Assembly (NCBI GenBank): GCA_044464175.1
Contig: JBIQLO010000187.1
Span: 1 to 7,751, forward strand
Reading direction: 5' to 3'
DNA length: 7,751 nt
Origin: JBIQLO01 sp044464175
Lineage (GTDB): Bacteria; Planctomycetota; Phycisphaerae; Tepidisphaerales; Tepidisphaeraceae
Position numbers and translations under genes: made by a program. Shown in pieces: positions 1-6,197 of the stretch. The notes under the pieces are model-generated. The model searched no databases and was not told the DNA's origin. It saw only the letters and a list, made by a program, of their open reading frames with translations. Numbering within the stretch: position 1 is the first letter of the stretch; the number at the start of each line of letters is the position of its first letter.

Positions 1-629
1 GCCATATAAAACTGCGGCAGGCAGACGTGGGTCTCCAGGTAGCTGGTGGCCATGCCCGCGGGGGTGGTGCTGTGGTTGGCGATGACCGAGCCGGTGGTGG
101 GATGCACGTGAATGGGCAGGTTGTGCTTCTGTGCCGCCTGGTAGATGGGCCAGTAATACCGCTGCCCGAAGGGGACCCGGTTGGCCGTACCGTAAAAGAG
201 GATGGCGACGATCTGCGGATGCCCGGCCAGGCGTTCGATTTCGGCCACCGCCAATTGCGGGTCCTGCAGGGGCACCTTGATGCCGGTGAGAAACCGCGGG
301 TCTTTGGGCAGCCATTGCTCGATGGTGTAATCATTCATGGCCTTACAGACGGCCGCGGCATAGTCCGGGTCGGGATGGCCTCCGACGCGGCCATAGTTGC
401 CGGTGAGAAGGCCGTAGCGATGGCCGTAGCGATCCAGGAGCTGGCTGATCACCTGCTCGGGGCTGTCGGAGTTGGCGTCGCGGCGGTTGCCCCCATCCTC
501 GCTGCGTATCCCGGATGCCAGCGCGCGGGGACCCCAGCGTTTCCATTCCGTGCGGTATGGCTCATCCAGGTAGGTCAGCCAGTAGTCCCGGGTCATCCCG
601 CCATGGTGAATGTCACAGTCGATCAGCAT
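1..629 (-). CDS. Amidohydrolase family protein (amidohydrolase_2 / ACMSD-like), 3' end beyond the window
   Basis: Partial gene: 209 N-terminal residues are visible and the reading frame is still open at base 1. The protein begins MLIDCDIHHGG, the metal-binding opening of the amidohydrolase_2 (COG2159) branch of the TIM-barrel metal hydrolases, with D6-x-H8 as likely metal ligands. A second expected ligand region, PIHVHP, is at residues 172-177 (H174, H176), at the end of a strand. Family members hydrolyse or decarboxylate small organic acids; the substrate here cannot be read from the sequence. No signal peptide is visible, so it is probably cytoplasmic. The start is the ATG at 629, supported by GGAG at 637-640 with a 7-nt spacer and by agreement with the family's N-terminus. 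It lies 122 bp downstream of an AraC-type regulator on the same strand, with a paired direct repeat between them that may be the regulator's operator. Family call is firm; specific function is unknown. Confidence 0.85.
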   Translation of the reverse strand, partial: MLIDCDIHHGGMTRDYWLTYLDEPYRTEWKRWGPRALASGIRSEDGGNRRDANSDSPEQVISQLLDRYGHRYGLLTGNYGRVGGHPDPDYAAAVCKAMNDYTIEQWLPKDPRFLTGIKVPLQDPQLAVAEIERLAGHPQIVAILFYGTANRVPFGQRYYWPIYQAAQKHNLPIHVHPTTGSVIANHSTTPAGMATSYLETHVCLPQFYM

Positions 630-636
630 CGTCAAA

Positions 637-640
637 CTCC
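637..640 (-). promoter_or_regulatory. Ribosome binding site of the amidohydrolase gene
   Basis: GGAG on the minus strand, 7 nt before the ATG at 629. It fixes that start. A nearby upstream ATG on the same strand is out of frame. Confidence 0.6.
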
Positions 641-663
641 ATCGGATAGTTCAACCGGACCAG

Positions 664-692
664 AGACTACCCGGGACGGCCGGGGGCGGCTT
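664..692 (-). promoter_or_regulatory. Candidate weak, activator-dependent promoter of the amidohydrolase gene
   Basis: A poor -10 element (TAGTCT, 664-669) lies 17 nt from a position with no recognisable -35 (AAGCCG, 687-692). The -35 position sits directly against the proximal half-site at 694-712. A weak -35 next to an activator site is the usual layout of AraC-family-activated promoters. The hexamers alone would not justify this call; the neighbouring repeats do. It would give a leader of roughly 28 nt. Confidence 0.25.
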
Positions 693-693
693 T

Positions 694-735
694 GCGTAAA
701 TTGATCGGACTGCATGGCGAAAATTGATCTGTCTG
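694..735 (-). promoter_or_regulatory. Tandem direct repeat, probable AraC-family operator (two half-sites)
   Basis: On the minus strand the copies are CAGACAGATCAATTTTCGC (735-717) and CAGTCCGATCAATTTACGC (712-694). They match at 16 of 19 positions, with an uninterrupted shared core GATCAATTT, and are offset by 23 bp, about two helical turns. AraC-family proteins typically bind two direct-repeat half-sites of about 17-20 bp spaced about two turns apart. The pair lies just downstream of an AraC-family gene and just upstream of the amidohydrolase gene, with the proximal copy adjoining the expected -35. The repeat is seen directly; the binding protein and regulatory sign are inferred. Confidence 0.6.
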
Positions 736-751
736 AGGAGCGGCCACCTGG

Positions 752-1714
752 CTAAGCCTCCTTGCGGGGGCGCTTCGGGGTCAATTCGCCTGCCTGGATG
801 TCCAGATGCCCGCTGCGATAGCTGGAAGGACTTTGGCCCGCCCATTGCCGAAAGGCCCGGCTGAACTGGCTGGAGGAGCCAAAGCCGCTGTCCAGGGCGA
901 TCCGGGTCAGAGAATGATCCGGCCGATCGCGCAGCAGGCGCTTGGCTTCGTTCACCCGGCTGAGCAGGACGTAGCGATGAAAAGGCAGCCCCAGTTCCAA
1001 CCGGAACGATCGTGTCAGGTGTTCGGGGCTGACCTGGAGCCACTGGGACACGGCGTCGAGCGACAGATCCCCGTCCAGATGCTGCCGCACATAAGCGCAT
1101 CCCCGCGACACCAGACGGGAGCCCTGCTTCAGGTCCTCCTCGGAGGGGATGCCCATCGCTTTTTGGGTTTGGGCGCACCGGGCGAGCAGCACCACGGCCT
1201 GCCCCAGCATGCAAATCGCCGCCGCCTGCCAGCCGGGGCGCGACAGGGTCTGTTCCTGGTGCATGCGCTGGCAAAGCCTGTCCAGCTCCAGGTAGGCCGA
1301 CTGGCTCAGCGGCAGGTGATGGGGCGTGGACTGATGAATCCAGCGCGTCTCCAGCAGCGGGAGGTTCAATTCGCGGCCCAGACTCCCCAGGACTTGATCG
1401 TCGAAGCAGATCACGGACCGCTGAAAGGTCTTCGGATCGTCGGCCATCAACTGGTGCGGCCGGGTGGCGGCAAAGACGATCGCCTGTCGCTGGCTGTGTT
1501 TGACGATCTGATCACCAATCAGAAAACGTCCTCGGCCGCGATGGGTCAGGTGAATTTCAATGCCCGGCTGACAGTGATATTGCGTGCGGCCATAGACCTC
1601 GCGATAGCGGACCAGAATCCGGTCCCGGGCGAGAATCTCAGCCACGCCATTGCCCAGATGCAGCGGCCCGTCGGGCAGCGAGATGCGTGACGGGATCACT
1701 TCGGTCATCAGCAT
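752..1714 (-). CDS. AraC/XylS-family transcriptional regulator with cupin-like sensor domain
   Basis: A 320-residue DNA-binding regulator of the usual AraC-family length. The N-terminal half (about residues 30-105) is a beta-rich cupin-type effector-binding domain, with QPGIEIHLTHRGRGRF followed by a segment containing ATRPHQL. The C-terminal domain (about 200-305) carries two helix-turn-helix units: helix one near 218-239 (LSLDAVSQWLQVSPEHLTRS) and helix two near 268-290 (SLTRIALDSGFGSSSQFSRA). It ends with the family signature GQSPSSYR at 293-300. Members of this architecture often activate sugar or small-molecule catabolic genes. The likely target is the adjacent amidohydrolase gene, through the direct repeats at 694-735. 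The start at 1714 has GGTGA only 3 nt upstream; the in-frame ATG at 1708 has a 9-nt spacer and is an equally good start. The effector is unknown. Confidence 0.93.
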   Translation of the reverse strand: MLMTEVIPSRISLPDGPLHLGNGVAEILARDRILVRYREVYGRTQYHCQPGIEIHLTHRGRGRFLIGDQIVKHSQRQAIVFAATRPHQLMADDPKTFQRSVICFDDQVLGSLGRELNLPLLETRWIHQSTPHHLPLSQSAYLELDRLCQRMHQEQTLSRPGWQAAAICMLGQAVVLLARCAQTQKAMGIPSEEDLKQGSRLVSRGCAYVRQHLDGDLSLDAVSQWLQVSPEHLTRSFRLELGLPFHRYVLLSRVNEAKRLLRDRPDHSLTRIALDSGFGSSSQFSRAFRQWAGQSPSSYRSGHLDIQAGELTPKRPRKEA

Positions 1715-1754
1715 GGTTCACCGCGGCTTTTTCTCGGCCTGCTCAGGGCTGACC

Positions 1755-1904
1755 TCAGGGAAAACTGGCCCAGCCATGGTGGCGTATACCCGATTCAATC
1801 GCAACCTCAATCGGCCCTGCTTTGATCGAAGCAATGACTTGGGATTCTCCCAAAGGAACTCGATGATCTACCCCGAACGCTTTTGCATCGGCGCCATGAT
1901 CCAT
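1755..1904 (-). CDS. Possible 49-residue ORF between the flippase and AraC genes
   Basis: A short open frame with ATG at 1904, 2 nt beyond the stop codon of the flippase gene (1907-1909), ending at TGA 1755-1757. The product starts MDHGADAKAFGVDHRVPLGE. A GGAG lies 10 nt before the ATG. It has no recognisable domain, signal or membrane segment, and it overlaps the candidate AraC promoter. It could be a translationally coupled small protein, a degraded remnant or chance. I do not recognise it. Confidence 0.15.
   Translation of the reverse strand: MDHGADAKAFGVDHRVPLGESQVIASIKAGPIEVAIESGIRHHGWASFP
1783..1810 (-). promoter_or_regulatory. Candidate sigma-70-type promoter of the AraC gene
   Basis: Minus-strand TTGAGG (1810-1805) and TATACG (1788-1783) are separated by 16 bp. 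Each hexamer matches the consensus at four of six positions. It would start transcription about 60 nt before the AraC start codon. A near-perfect 14-bp palindrome (1819-1832) abuts it upstream. Confidence 0.35.
1819..1832. promoter_or_regulatory. 14-bp near-perfect palindrome upstream of the AraC promoter
   Basis: GCTTTGATCGAAGC is self-complementary except for one T/G pair on each side of the centre. It contains GATCAA on the minus strand, the same six bases that open the core of the half-sites at 694-735. It lies 8 bp upstream of the candidate -35. It may be an autoregulatory or global-regulator site; chance cannot be excluded. Confidence 0.25.
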
Positions 1905-1906
1905 TC

Positions 1907-3526
1907 CTATTGCTCTCCGCCCACGGCTCCCTTCATCCCCCGGTAATCCGCCGCATGGGTCAATCCCAGCACCACCAGCTCGCCCCCCATGGCCCAGAGG
2001 CGCAGCACGATCGCCAGAAAGGCCAGCAGCGCCCGCAGCGCCGCGGCATCGCCGAAGCGGTCCTTCACCGCCGGCGGCAGCAGCGCCATCATCACCAGCA
2101 CGAACACGAACTCCCGCACCCCGATTCCCGCCGGTGAAAAGAAGGACAAAAACCCCGCGCACCACGCCAGGCAGTAGGCCCCGGCCACCATCCACCACCA
2201 GGCCGGCTTCAATCCCAGCGGCCCGGCCGCGATCAACCAGATCGCTCCGCTCTGCCACACCAGCCCGAGAATGTTCCAGAGCGTCAGCCCCACCAGGTCC
2301 CATCCTCCCAGTTCGCGCGTGATGGGGGGGCGGGAGAAGAGCTCCAGCACGAAGTCGGTCAGCGCATAGAAGATGCGCGGGTGAAGCAGCACCAGCAGCC
2401 CCGGCAGCAGGCAGGCCAGGATAATGAGCCAACGGCGGATTTCCGGGTTGAGCTTCCACCCGAACCAGATCAGGCACGCCCCGGCCAGCAGGATGTTGGC
2501 CAGCAGGAAGACCGCCAGTTCCAGAATCTGGCTGGCCGAGCAGACCGCCGCCCCCACGCCGTAGCGCCGGCAGAGCCAGATGCGCCCCACCACCTGCCAG
2601 ATGCCCCCGGGCAGGTACCGGGCAAACTCCGAGGCCGACCAGATGCGGGCCGAGGCCCGCAGCGGCAGGCGGCCCCCCAGCCCGCTCAAAATCCACCGCC
2701 ACGACAGCACCCGAAACAGCAGCAGAAACGCCGCAAAGAGCCCGATCGCCCCCAGCAGCCGCCCCGGTTCCATCTCGTGGGCGGCCCGGGCAATCTCCCC
2801 CCAGTGGCGGTGGATGCGCACACCAAAACCGATGAAGACGGCCAGCGCGATCGCCGCCGCCGCCCAGCGCAGCAGCCACGGCCTGCTCTTGTCCCACAGT
2901 CGCCGCAGACGCTGTCCGTGCCGCTCATGAAACAGCAGGATGTCCTCGGTCGAATGCCGGTGGCGCGGCCCGGTCGCCGGGTGGTGCCTTCGCCAGCGCG
3001 GCGGCAGCAGGCGGATGCCGTGCTCCTTCAGCCAGGGGCGGGTCTTGCGCCGCACCCTGGGGGCCGTGATGATCACCCAGTTGAGCAGCCGGAAACTCAG
3101 CCGCGCCAGCAGCCAGATGATTGCCATCACCAGCAGGAAGATCGCGGCGGTGTCGAAGAAACCCCATTTCCGCACCTCGTGGGCCGGGAAGTAGCGCGTC
3201 AGCAGGTACCAGAGCAGCAGGGGGGGGATCAGCAGCGCGACCACCGCCGCGATGATCGTGTAGACCACCTCATCCAGGTGCAGATGCCGCCCGCGCAGGA
3301 TGCGGGCGGTCAGCCGCCGCTTGCCCGGGAAGGTCACCAGGGCAAAGCCGATGAGAAACAGCGGAATCCCCCCCGGTCCGGGCAGCAGAATCCCGATCGG
3401 CCAGGCCGCCACGATCAGCGCCCACCCCACCACGTTTTTGAGGATCGTCCAGAACCACGCCGTGGCGCGCCCGCGCTGGGGAGGCGTCTTGGGGGGGGCG
3501 TCCTGGGGCGGAGGCGAATCATTCAT
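1907..3526 (-). CDS. Integral membrane protein: PGPGW-type N-terminus fused to lysylphosphatidylglycerol synthase TM (UPF0104/flippase-like) domain
   Basis: A 539-residue polytopic inner-membrane protein. Residues about 30-80 form a hydrophobic hairpin around LLPGPGGIPLFLIGFALV, matching the PGPGW putative transmembrane family. Further membrane segments lie near 88-110 and 126-155. A basic, Arg/His/Pro-rich cytosolic loop follows (about 157-218). The C-terminal half (about 220-525) has seven or so hydrophobic segments and hallmarks of the LPG_synthase_TM/UPF0104 family: RYLPGGIWQVVGR at 303-315 and FSPAGIGVREF at 463-473. In MprF this domain flips aminoacylated lipids. The soluble aminoacyl-transferase domain of MprF is absent here, so a lipid or polyprenyl-linked-substrate flippase or transport role is inferred, not shown. 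The ATG at 3526 has no good Shine-Dalgarno; instead a palindrome sits 7 nt upstream. Two runs of eight G (plus strand) lie inside the gene. Confidence 0.82.
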   Translation of the reverse strand: MNDSPPPQDAPPKTPPQRGRATAWFWTILKNVVGWALIVAAWPIGILLPGPGGIPLFLIGFALVTFPGKRRLTARILRGRHLHLDEVVYTIIAAVVALLIPPLLLWYLLTRYFPAHEVRKWGFFDTAAIFLLVMAIIWLLARLSFRLLNWVIITAPRVRRKTRPWLKEHGIRLLPPRWRRHHPATGPRHRHSTEDILLFHERHGQRLRRLWDKSRPWLLRWAAAAIALAVFIGFGVRIHRHWGEIARAAHEMEPGRLLGAIGLFAAFLLLFRVLSWRWILSGLGGRLPLRASARIWSASEFARYLPGGIWQVVGRIWLCRRYGVGAAVCSASQILELAVFLLANILLAGACLIWFGWKLNPEIRRWLIILACLLPGLLVLLHPRIFYALTDFVLELFSRPPITRELGGWDLVGLTLWNILGLVWQSGAIWLIAAGPLGLKPAWWWMVAGAYCLAWCAGFLSFFSPAGIGVREFVFVLVMMALLPPAVKDRFGDAAALRALLAFLAIVLRLWAMGGELVVLGLTHAADYRGMKGAVGGEQ

Positions 3527-3533
3527 GGTCGAT

Positions 3534-3545
3534 CGGTTTAAACCG
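3534..3545. promoter_or_regulatory. Perfect 12-bp palindrome in the flippase leader, possible operator
   Basis: CGGTTTAAACCG is perfectly self-complementary. It ends 7 nt before the start codon, where a ribosome binding site would be expected. It also begins at the transcription start predicted from the -10 at 3552-3557. A repressor bound here would block the promoter; in RNA it could mask initiation. Confidence 0.35.
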
Positions 3546-3551
3546 TCCGCG

Positions 3552-3557
3552 ATTGTA
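3552..3557 (-). promoter_or_regulatory. Candidate -10 element of the flippase gene
   Basis: TACAAT on the minus strand matches the TATAAT consensus at five of six positions and ends 25 nt before the ATG at 3526. No recognisable -35 exists at 16-18 bp (CGGCAC at 17 bp). The -35 region instead falls in the loop edge of an inverted repeat (3568-3590). Confidence 0.35.
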
Positions 3558-3567
3558 GCGGATCGGG

Positions 3568-3590
3568 TGCTTCGGTGCCGCCTCGAAGCA
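3568..3590. other. Inverted repeat / stem-loop between the propeller and flippase genes
   Basis: TGCTTCG (3568-3574) and CGAAGCA (3584-3590) form a perfect 7-bp stem with a 9-nt loop, 33 nt downstream of the propeller gene's stop. No T-tract follows on the minus strand, so it is not a canonical intrinsic terminator. It may be a weak terminator, an RNA-stability hairpin, or a protein-binding site overlapping the flippase -35 region. Confidence 0.3.
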
Positions 3591-3622
3591 TCGAGTCAGA
3601 TCCCTGCCGGTGAGGCAACGTT

Positions 3623-5041
3623 TTACACCGTCCGCACGTCATAGGCATAGACCGTCGCGTTTTCCAGATGCAGCTTGACCTTCAGCGGCTGGTTAGGCAA
3701 AGCCGTGATGCGGGTTCCGCCCGCCCACGCCAGGGGCGCGCCCAGGCTGTCTCCCGTCAACGCCACGCCCTGCTCCAAACTGTATTCGGGCCGCTCCACC
3801 ACTTCCGCCCGCACGCATCCGTCATAGCGCGTGGTGTAATTCAGGAACAGCTCCACCGGTTCCGATCGCACGCCCAGATCCAGCGTCAGCCATCCTTCGC
3901 GCGGCGATTCCAGACCGAAGAGCCGGTTGCGGGGCCAGCTGGCGAAGGTGATCCCGCCGACCGGATGGTCGTGAATCCACTGGGCCCATTTCGGATTCGC
4001 CTTCCAGCGTTCATCCAGCGGATAGGCGTGGGCATAGGGGACGCCGGAATAATAGAGCCGCTGCTCCTCCCCCACGTCCACGACGGTGGAGGAGGAATAA
4101 ATCCAGCCGCTGCTCCAGGGCAGTTCGCTGTGGGAAATGAAATCGGGCCGGCCGGGGATGTGAAACCATTTCCCCCCCGGGTCCGGCTGATAGACCAGGG
4201 CGATGTCGGAGGCGCCGTAAATGCCCTGGGGCGTGCCGAAGCTGGGGGTGTAGGGCAGCTCATGCCAGTACTTCCAGAGGAACCCGACCGTTCCCATGCC
4301 CGCCGGCATCATCCCCATCCCGTAATAATCGGCCGAGCGGAAGCCGCGCTGGGCGGCGCACACATCGTCAAACTCATCCGGATATAGCGCGCTGACCGAC
4401 GGGCCGAATTGGCCGTTGCGAAATTCGGCCGTGCGGATCGAGCGGCGCTGGATGCCGTTGAGCCGGGGGGTGTGCTTGAGGGAGATGAGGCCGCAATCGC
4501 GGGCGGGGTGGTAGATGCTGGTCAGGACATCCCCGCCGGGCCACTGCGGGTCGGTTTGATCCAGCGTCCAGCGCAGCCCGTCGGCCGAGTGGGCGGTGTA
4601 ATAGCCCCAGCGGCTGGAGGCCTGCGGGTAGGCATTGCCCCGCACGTGTCCCGTCGCCCGGTAGCGATGGCCGGGCGGCGCGTGCGGATCGATGAAGAGG
4701 CTGGGGCAGTGAAACTGCAGGTCGCACAGATTGTTGGGCCCGTTGCCGCAGTCCACGAGGTTCAGCGACGGCTTGGTCCAGTGAATGCCATCCTCCGACT
4801 CAGCGCAGGCGACGAAGGTGATATCGGCCGCGAAGCTCCATTTGTCGGGAATGGCCTGATACCACATCCGAAACCGCCCCCCATCGTGCAGGACGGTCCC
4901 GTAGGCCGACACCCCGCCGCGGTCGATCGGGCAGTCGGGGCGCACCAGCGGTTCCGGATGGATGCGGGGCCGATTCTGCACAAACCGCAGCAACCCGCCC
5001 GAGGCGATGACCGCGGGATCCGATTCAAATAGCAGTTTCAT
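3623..5041 (-). CDS. Glycoside hydrolase family 32/43-like five-bladed beta-propeller protein, cytoplasmic
   Basis: A 472-residue protein beginning MKLLFESDP, with no signal peptide or membrane segment. The first about 370 residues look like the five-bladed propeller of GH32/GH43/GH130-type enzymes. Blade motifs of the S-x-DG-x-x-W type recur (SEDGIHWTKP 82-91, SADGLRWTL 152-160), as do GRFRMWYQA at 56-63 and HCPSLFIDP at 111-119, which resembles the aligned acidic-residue strands. The last about 90 residues (LTLDLGVRS to ATVYAYDV) resemble the beta-sandwich that follows such propellers. Proteins of this kind are common hypothetical or glycosidase-annotated genes in Planctomycetota, Lentisphaerota and Verrucomicrobiota (known from the families, not searched here). 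Catalytic acids cannot be assigned with confidence. I chose ATG 5041, with GGGA 9 nt upstream, over the in-frame TTG at 5056, which has its purine run directly against it. Confidence 0.7.
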   Translation of the reverse strand: MKLLFESDPAVIASGGLLRFVQNRPRIHPEPLVRPDCPIDRGGVSAYGTVLHDGGRFRMWYQAIPDKWSFAADITFVACAESEDGIHWTKPSLNLVDCGNGPNNLCDLQFHCPSLFIDPHAPPGHRYRATGHVRGNAYPQASSRWGYYTAHSADGLRWTLDQTDPQWPGGDVLTSIYHPARDCGLISLKHTPRLNGIQRRSIRTAEFRNGQFGPSVSALYPDEFDDVCAAQRGFRSADYYGMGMMPAGMGTVGFLWKYWHELPYTPSFGTPQGIYGASDIALVYQPDPGGKWFHIPGRPDFISHSELPWSSGWIYSSSTVVDVGEEQRLYYSGVPYAHAYPLDERWKANPKWAQWIHDHPVGGITFASWPRNRLFGLESPREGWLTLDLGVRSEPVELFLNYTTRYDGCVRAEVVERPEYSLEQGVALTGDSLGAPLAWAGGTRITALPNQPLKVKLHLENATVYAYDVRTV

Positions 5042-5121
5042 GGCGTGGCGTCCCAATTCCCGATTTCATGTTGACTTGCCCCTGCCCGATTACGGTTGAA
5101 TCGACGAATCCCGGCCCCTGT

Positions 5122-5134
5122 CCCGGCCGCCGGG
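5122..5134. other. Short G+C hairpin directly after obg
   Basis: CCCGG (5122-5126) and CCGGG (5130-5134) form a 5-bp all-GC stem with a 3-nt loop, beginning at the base next to the obg stop codon (5135-5137). No T-run follows, so it is at best a weak terminator or 3'-end stabiliser. Such stems are frequent by chance at this base composition. Confidence 0.15.
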
Positions 5135-6142
5135 TCAGGATCGATCCGAATCTCCCGAATGAATCCCGCTCCAGATCGCATCCAGCAGCGCTTCGACCCC
5201 TTTGTGGGCCGCCCCGGAGATGGGATGGATCGCCTTATCCGGCAGGGCGGCCCGCAATTTCTGCAGGGCCTCTTGATCCACCGACAGATCGATCTTATTG
5301 GCCGCGATCATTTCCGGCTTCTGCGCCAGGGTCGGGCTGAACGCCTCCAGCTCCCGGCGGATGATGCGGTAGTTGTCGGCCGGGTCGGAGCCGTCGGCGG
5401 GATAGAGGTCCAGCAGGTGGACGATGACCCGCGTCCGCTCGATATGGCGCAGGAAGGCGTGCCCCAGCCCCGCCCCCTGGCCCGCCCCCTCGATCAGCCC
5501 CGGAATGTCGGCCACCACCAGCCGCCGGTGGTTGTCCAGCTCCACGATCCCCAGCTGCGGCTCCAGCGTGGTGAAGGGGTAATCCCCCACCCGGGGCCTT
5601 GCCGCCGAGATGGCCCGCAGCAGGGTGCTCTTGCCCGCGTTGGGCATCCCCACCAGCCCCACATCGGCGATCAGCTTCAACTCCAGCTTCAGGTTCCGCT
5701 CCTGCCCCGGCTCCCCCGGCTGGGCGTAGCGGGGGGCCTGGTTGACGGAGGTCTTGAAGTGCCAGTTGCCCAGGCCCCCCTTGCCCCCCCTGGCGATCAC
5801 CACGCGCTTCTCGGGGGCATCCAAGTCGGCCAGCAGCAGGTTGTGGTCCAGGTCATAGATCAGCGTCCCCGGCGGCACGTTCACCACCAGGTCCTTCCCC
5901 TTGGGCCCCTCCATGCGCTTGCCCATCCCCGGCTGGCCGTTGGGGGCGTGCCAGTGGTGGCGGCCGGAAAAATCCATGAGCGTGTTCTTGTTGGCGTCGG
6001 CCACGAAGATGACGCTGCCCCCCGCCCCGCCATCCCCGCCGTCGGGCCCCCCCTTGGGAATGTATTTTTCCCGGCGAAACGCCACCGCCCCGGCCCCCCC
6101 GTGGCCGGCCCGCACATGAATGGTTGCCTCGTCAACGAACAT
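5135..6142 (-). CDS. obg: Obg/CgtA GTPase, 50S ribosome assembly factor
   Basis: A 335-residue essential GTPase that binds the large ribosomal subunit late in assembly and is linked to stress and nucleotide-alarmone signalling. Residues 1-158 are the glycine-rich Obg fold (REKYIPKGGPDGGDGGAGGS at 24-43, ARGGKGGLGN at 117-126). The G domain follows: G1 GMPNAGKS 165-172, G2 PFTT 189-192, G3 DIPG 212-215, G4 NKID 282-285, G5 SGAAHKG 309-315. All nucleotide-binding motifs are intact. The protein ends soon after the G domain and lacks the C-terminal OCT domain of some Gram-positive Obg proteins; it also lacks a long acidic tail. The start at 6142 (MFVDEATI) agrees with the family. No Shine-Dalgarno is evident. 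The usual rplU-rpmA neighbours are not present on its upstream side within this window. Confidence 0.97.
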   Translation of the reverse strand: MFVDEATIHVRAGHGGAGAVAFRREKYIPKGGPDGGDGGAGGSVIFVADANKNTLMDFSGRHHWHAPNGQPGMGKRMEGPKGKDLVVNVPPGTLIYDLDHNLLLADLDAPEKRVVIARGGKGGLGNWHFKTSVNQAPRYAQPGEPGQERNLKLELKLIADVGLVGMPNAGKSTLLRAISAARPRVGDYPFTTLEPQLGIVELDNHRRLVVADIPGLIEGAGQGAGLGHAFLRHIERTRVIVHLLDLYPADGSDPADNYRIIRRELEAFSPTLAQKPEMIAANKIDLSVDQEALQKLRAALPDKAIHPISGAAHKGVEALLDAIWSGIHSGDSDRS

Positions 6143-6150
6143 GCCGCAAA

Positions 6151-6156
6151 AGTATA
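6151..6156 (-). promoter_or_regulatory. Candidate -10 element of obg, near-leaderless arrangement
   Basis: TATACT on the minus strand matches the consensus at five of six positions and ends 8 nt before the obg ATG. Transcription from it would begin about 1-2 nt before the start codon, giving an essentially leaderless mRNA, consistent with the missing Shine-Dalgarno. No clear -35 is present at 16-18 bp. Confidence 0.35.
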
Positions 6157-6197
6157 GCCGTTGGTGGGGGTAAAGCTATTGGCGGAAGGGGGAAGCG

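Noticed and set aside
806..1690. Long open frame on the plus strand opposite the AraC gene
   Set aside because: It is antisense to a clear AraC-family protein. The translation is low in family-like motifs and rich in Q/P/R/G, as expected from a G+C-driven shadow frame.
1755..2897. 380-codon minus-strand frame overlapping the flippase gene
   Set aside because: Gly/Ala/Arg-rich out-of-frame translation of the flippase coding sequence, without domain features. Only its separate short tail (1755-1904) was considered on its own.
2381..3541. 386-codon plus-strand frame opposite the flippase gene
   Set aside because: Composition dominated by P, Q, R and D with no fold-like pattern; the complementary frame encodes recognisable membrane-protein motifs.
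5026..5069. 14-codon upstream ORF (ATG at 5069) overlapping the start of the propeller gene, considered as a leader peptide
   Set aside because: Poor ribosome site, no regulatory codon run and no attenuator-like hairpins.
5138..5147. GGATCGATCC palindrome, also present at 7609-7618
   Set aside because: One copy lies in the obg coding end and the sequence is a common nested GATC palindrome; two occurrences are no evidence of a shared function.
5096..6157. 353-codon plus-strand frame opposite obg
   Set aside because: Antisense to an intact Obg with all GTPase motifs; Q/P/H-rich shadow translation.
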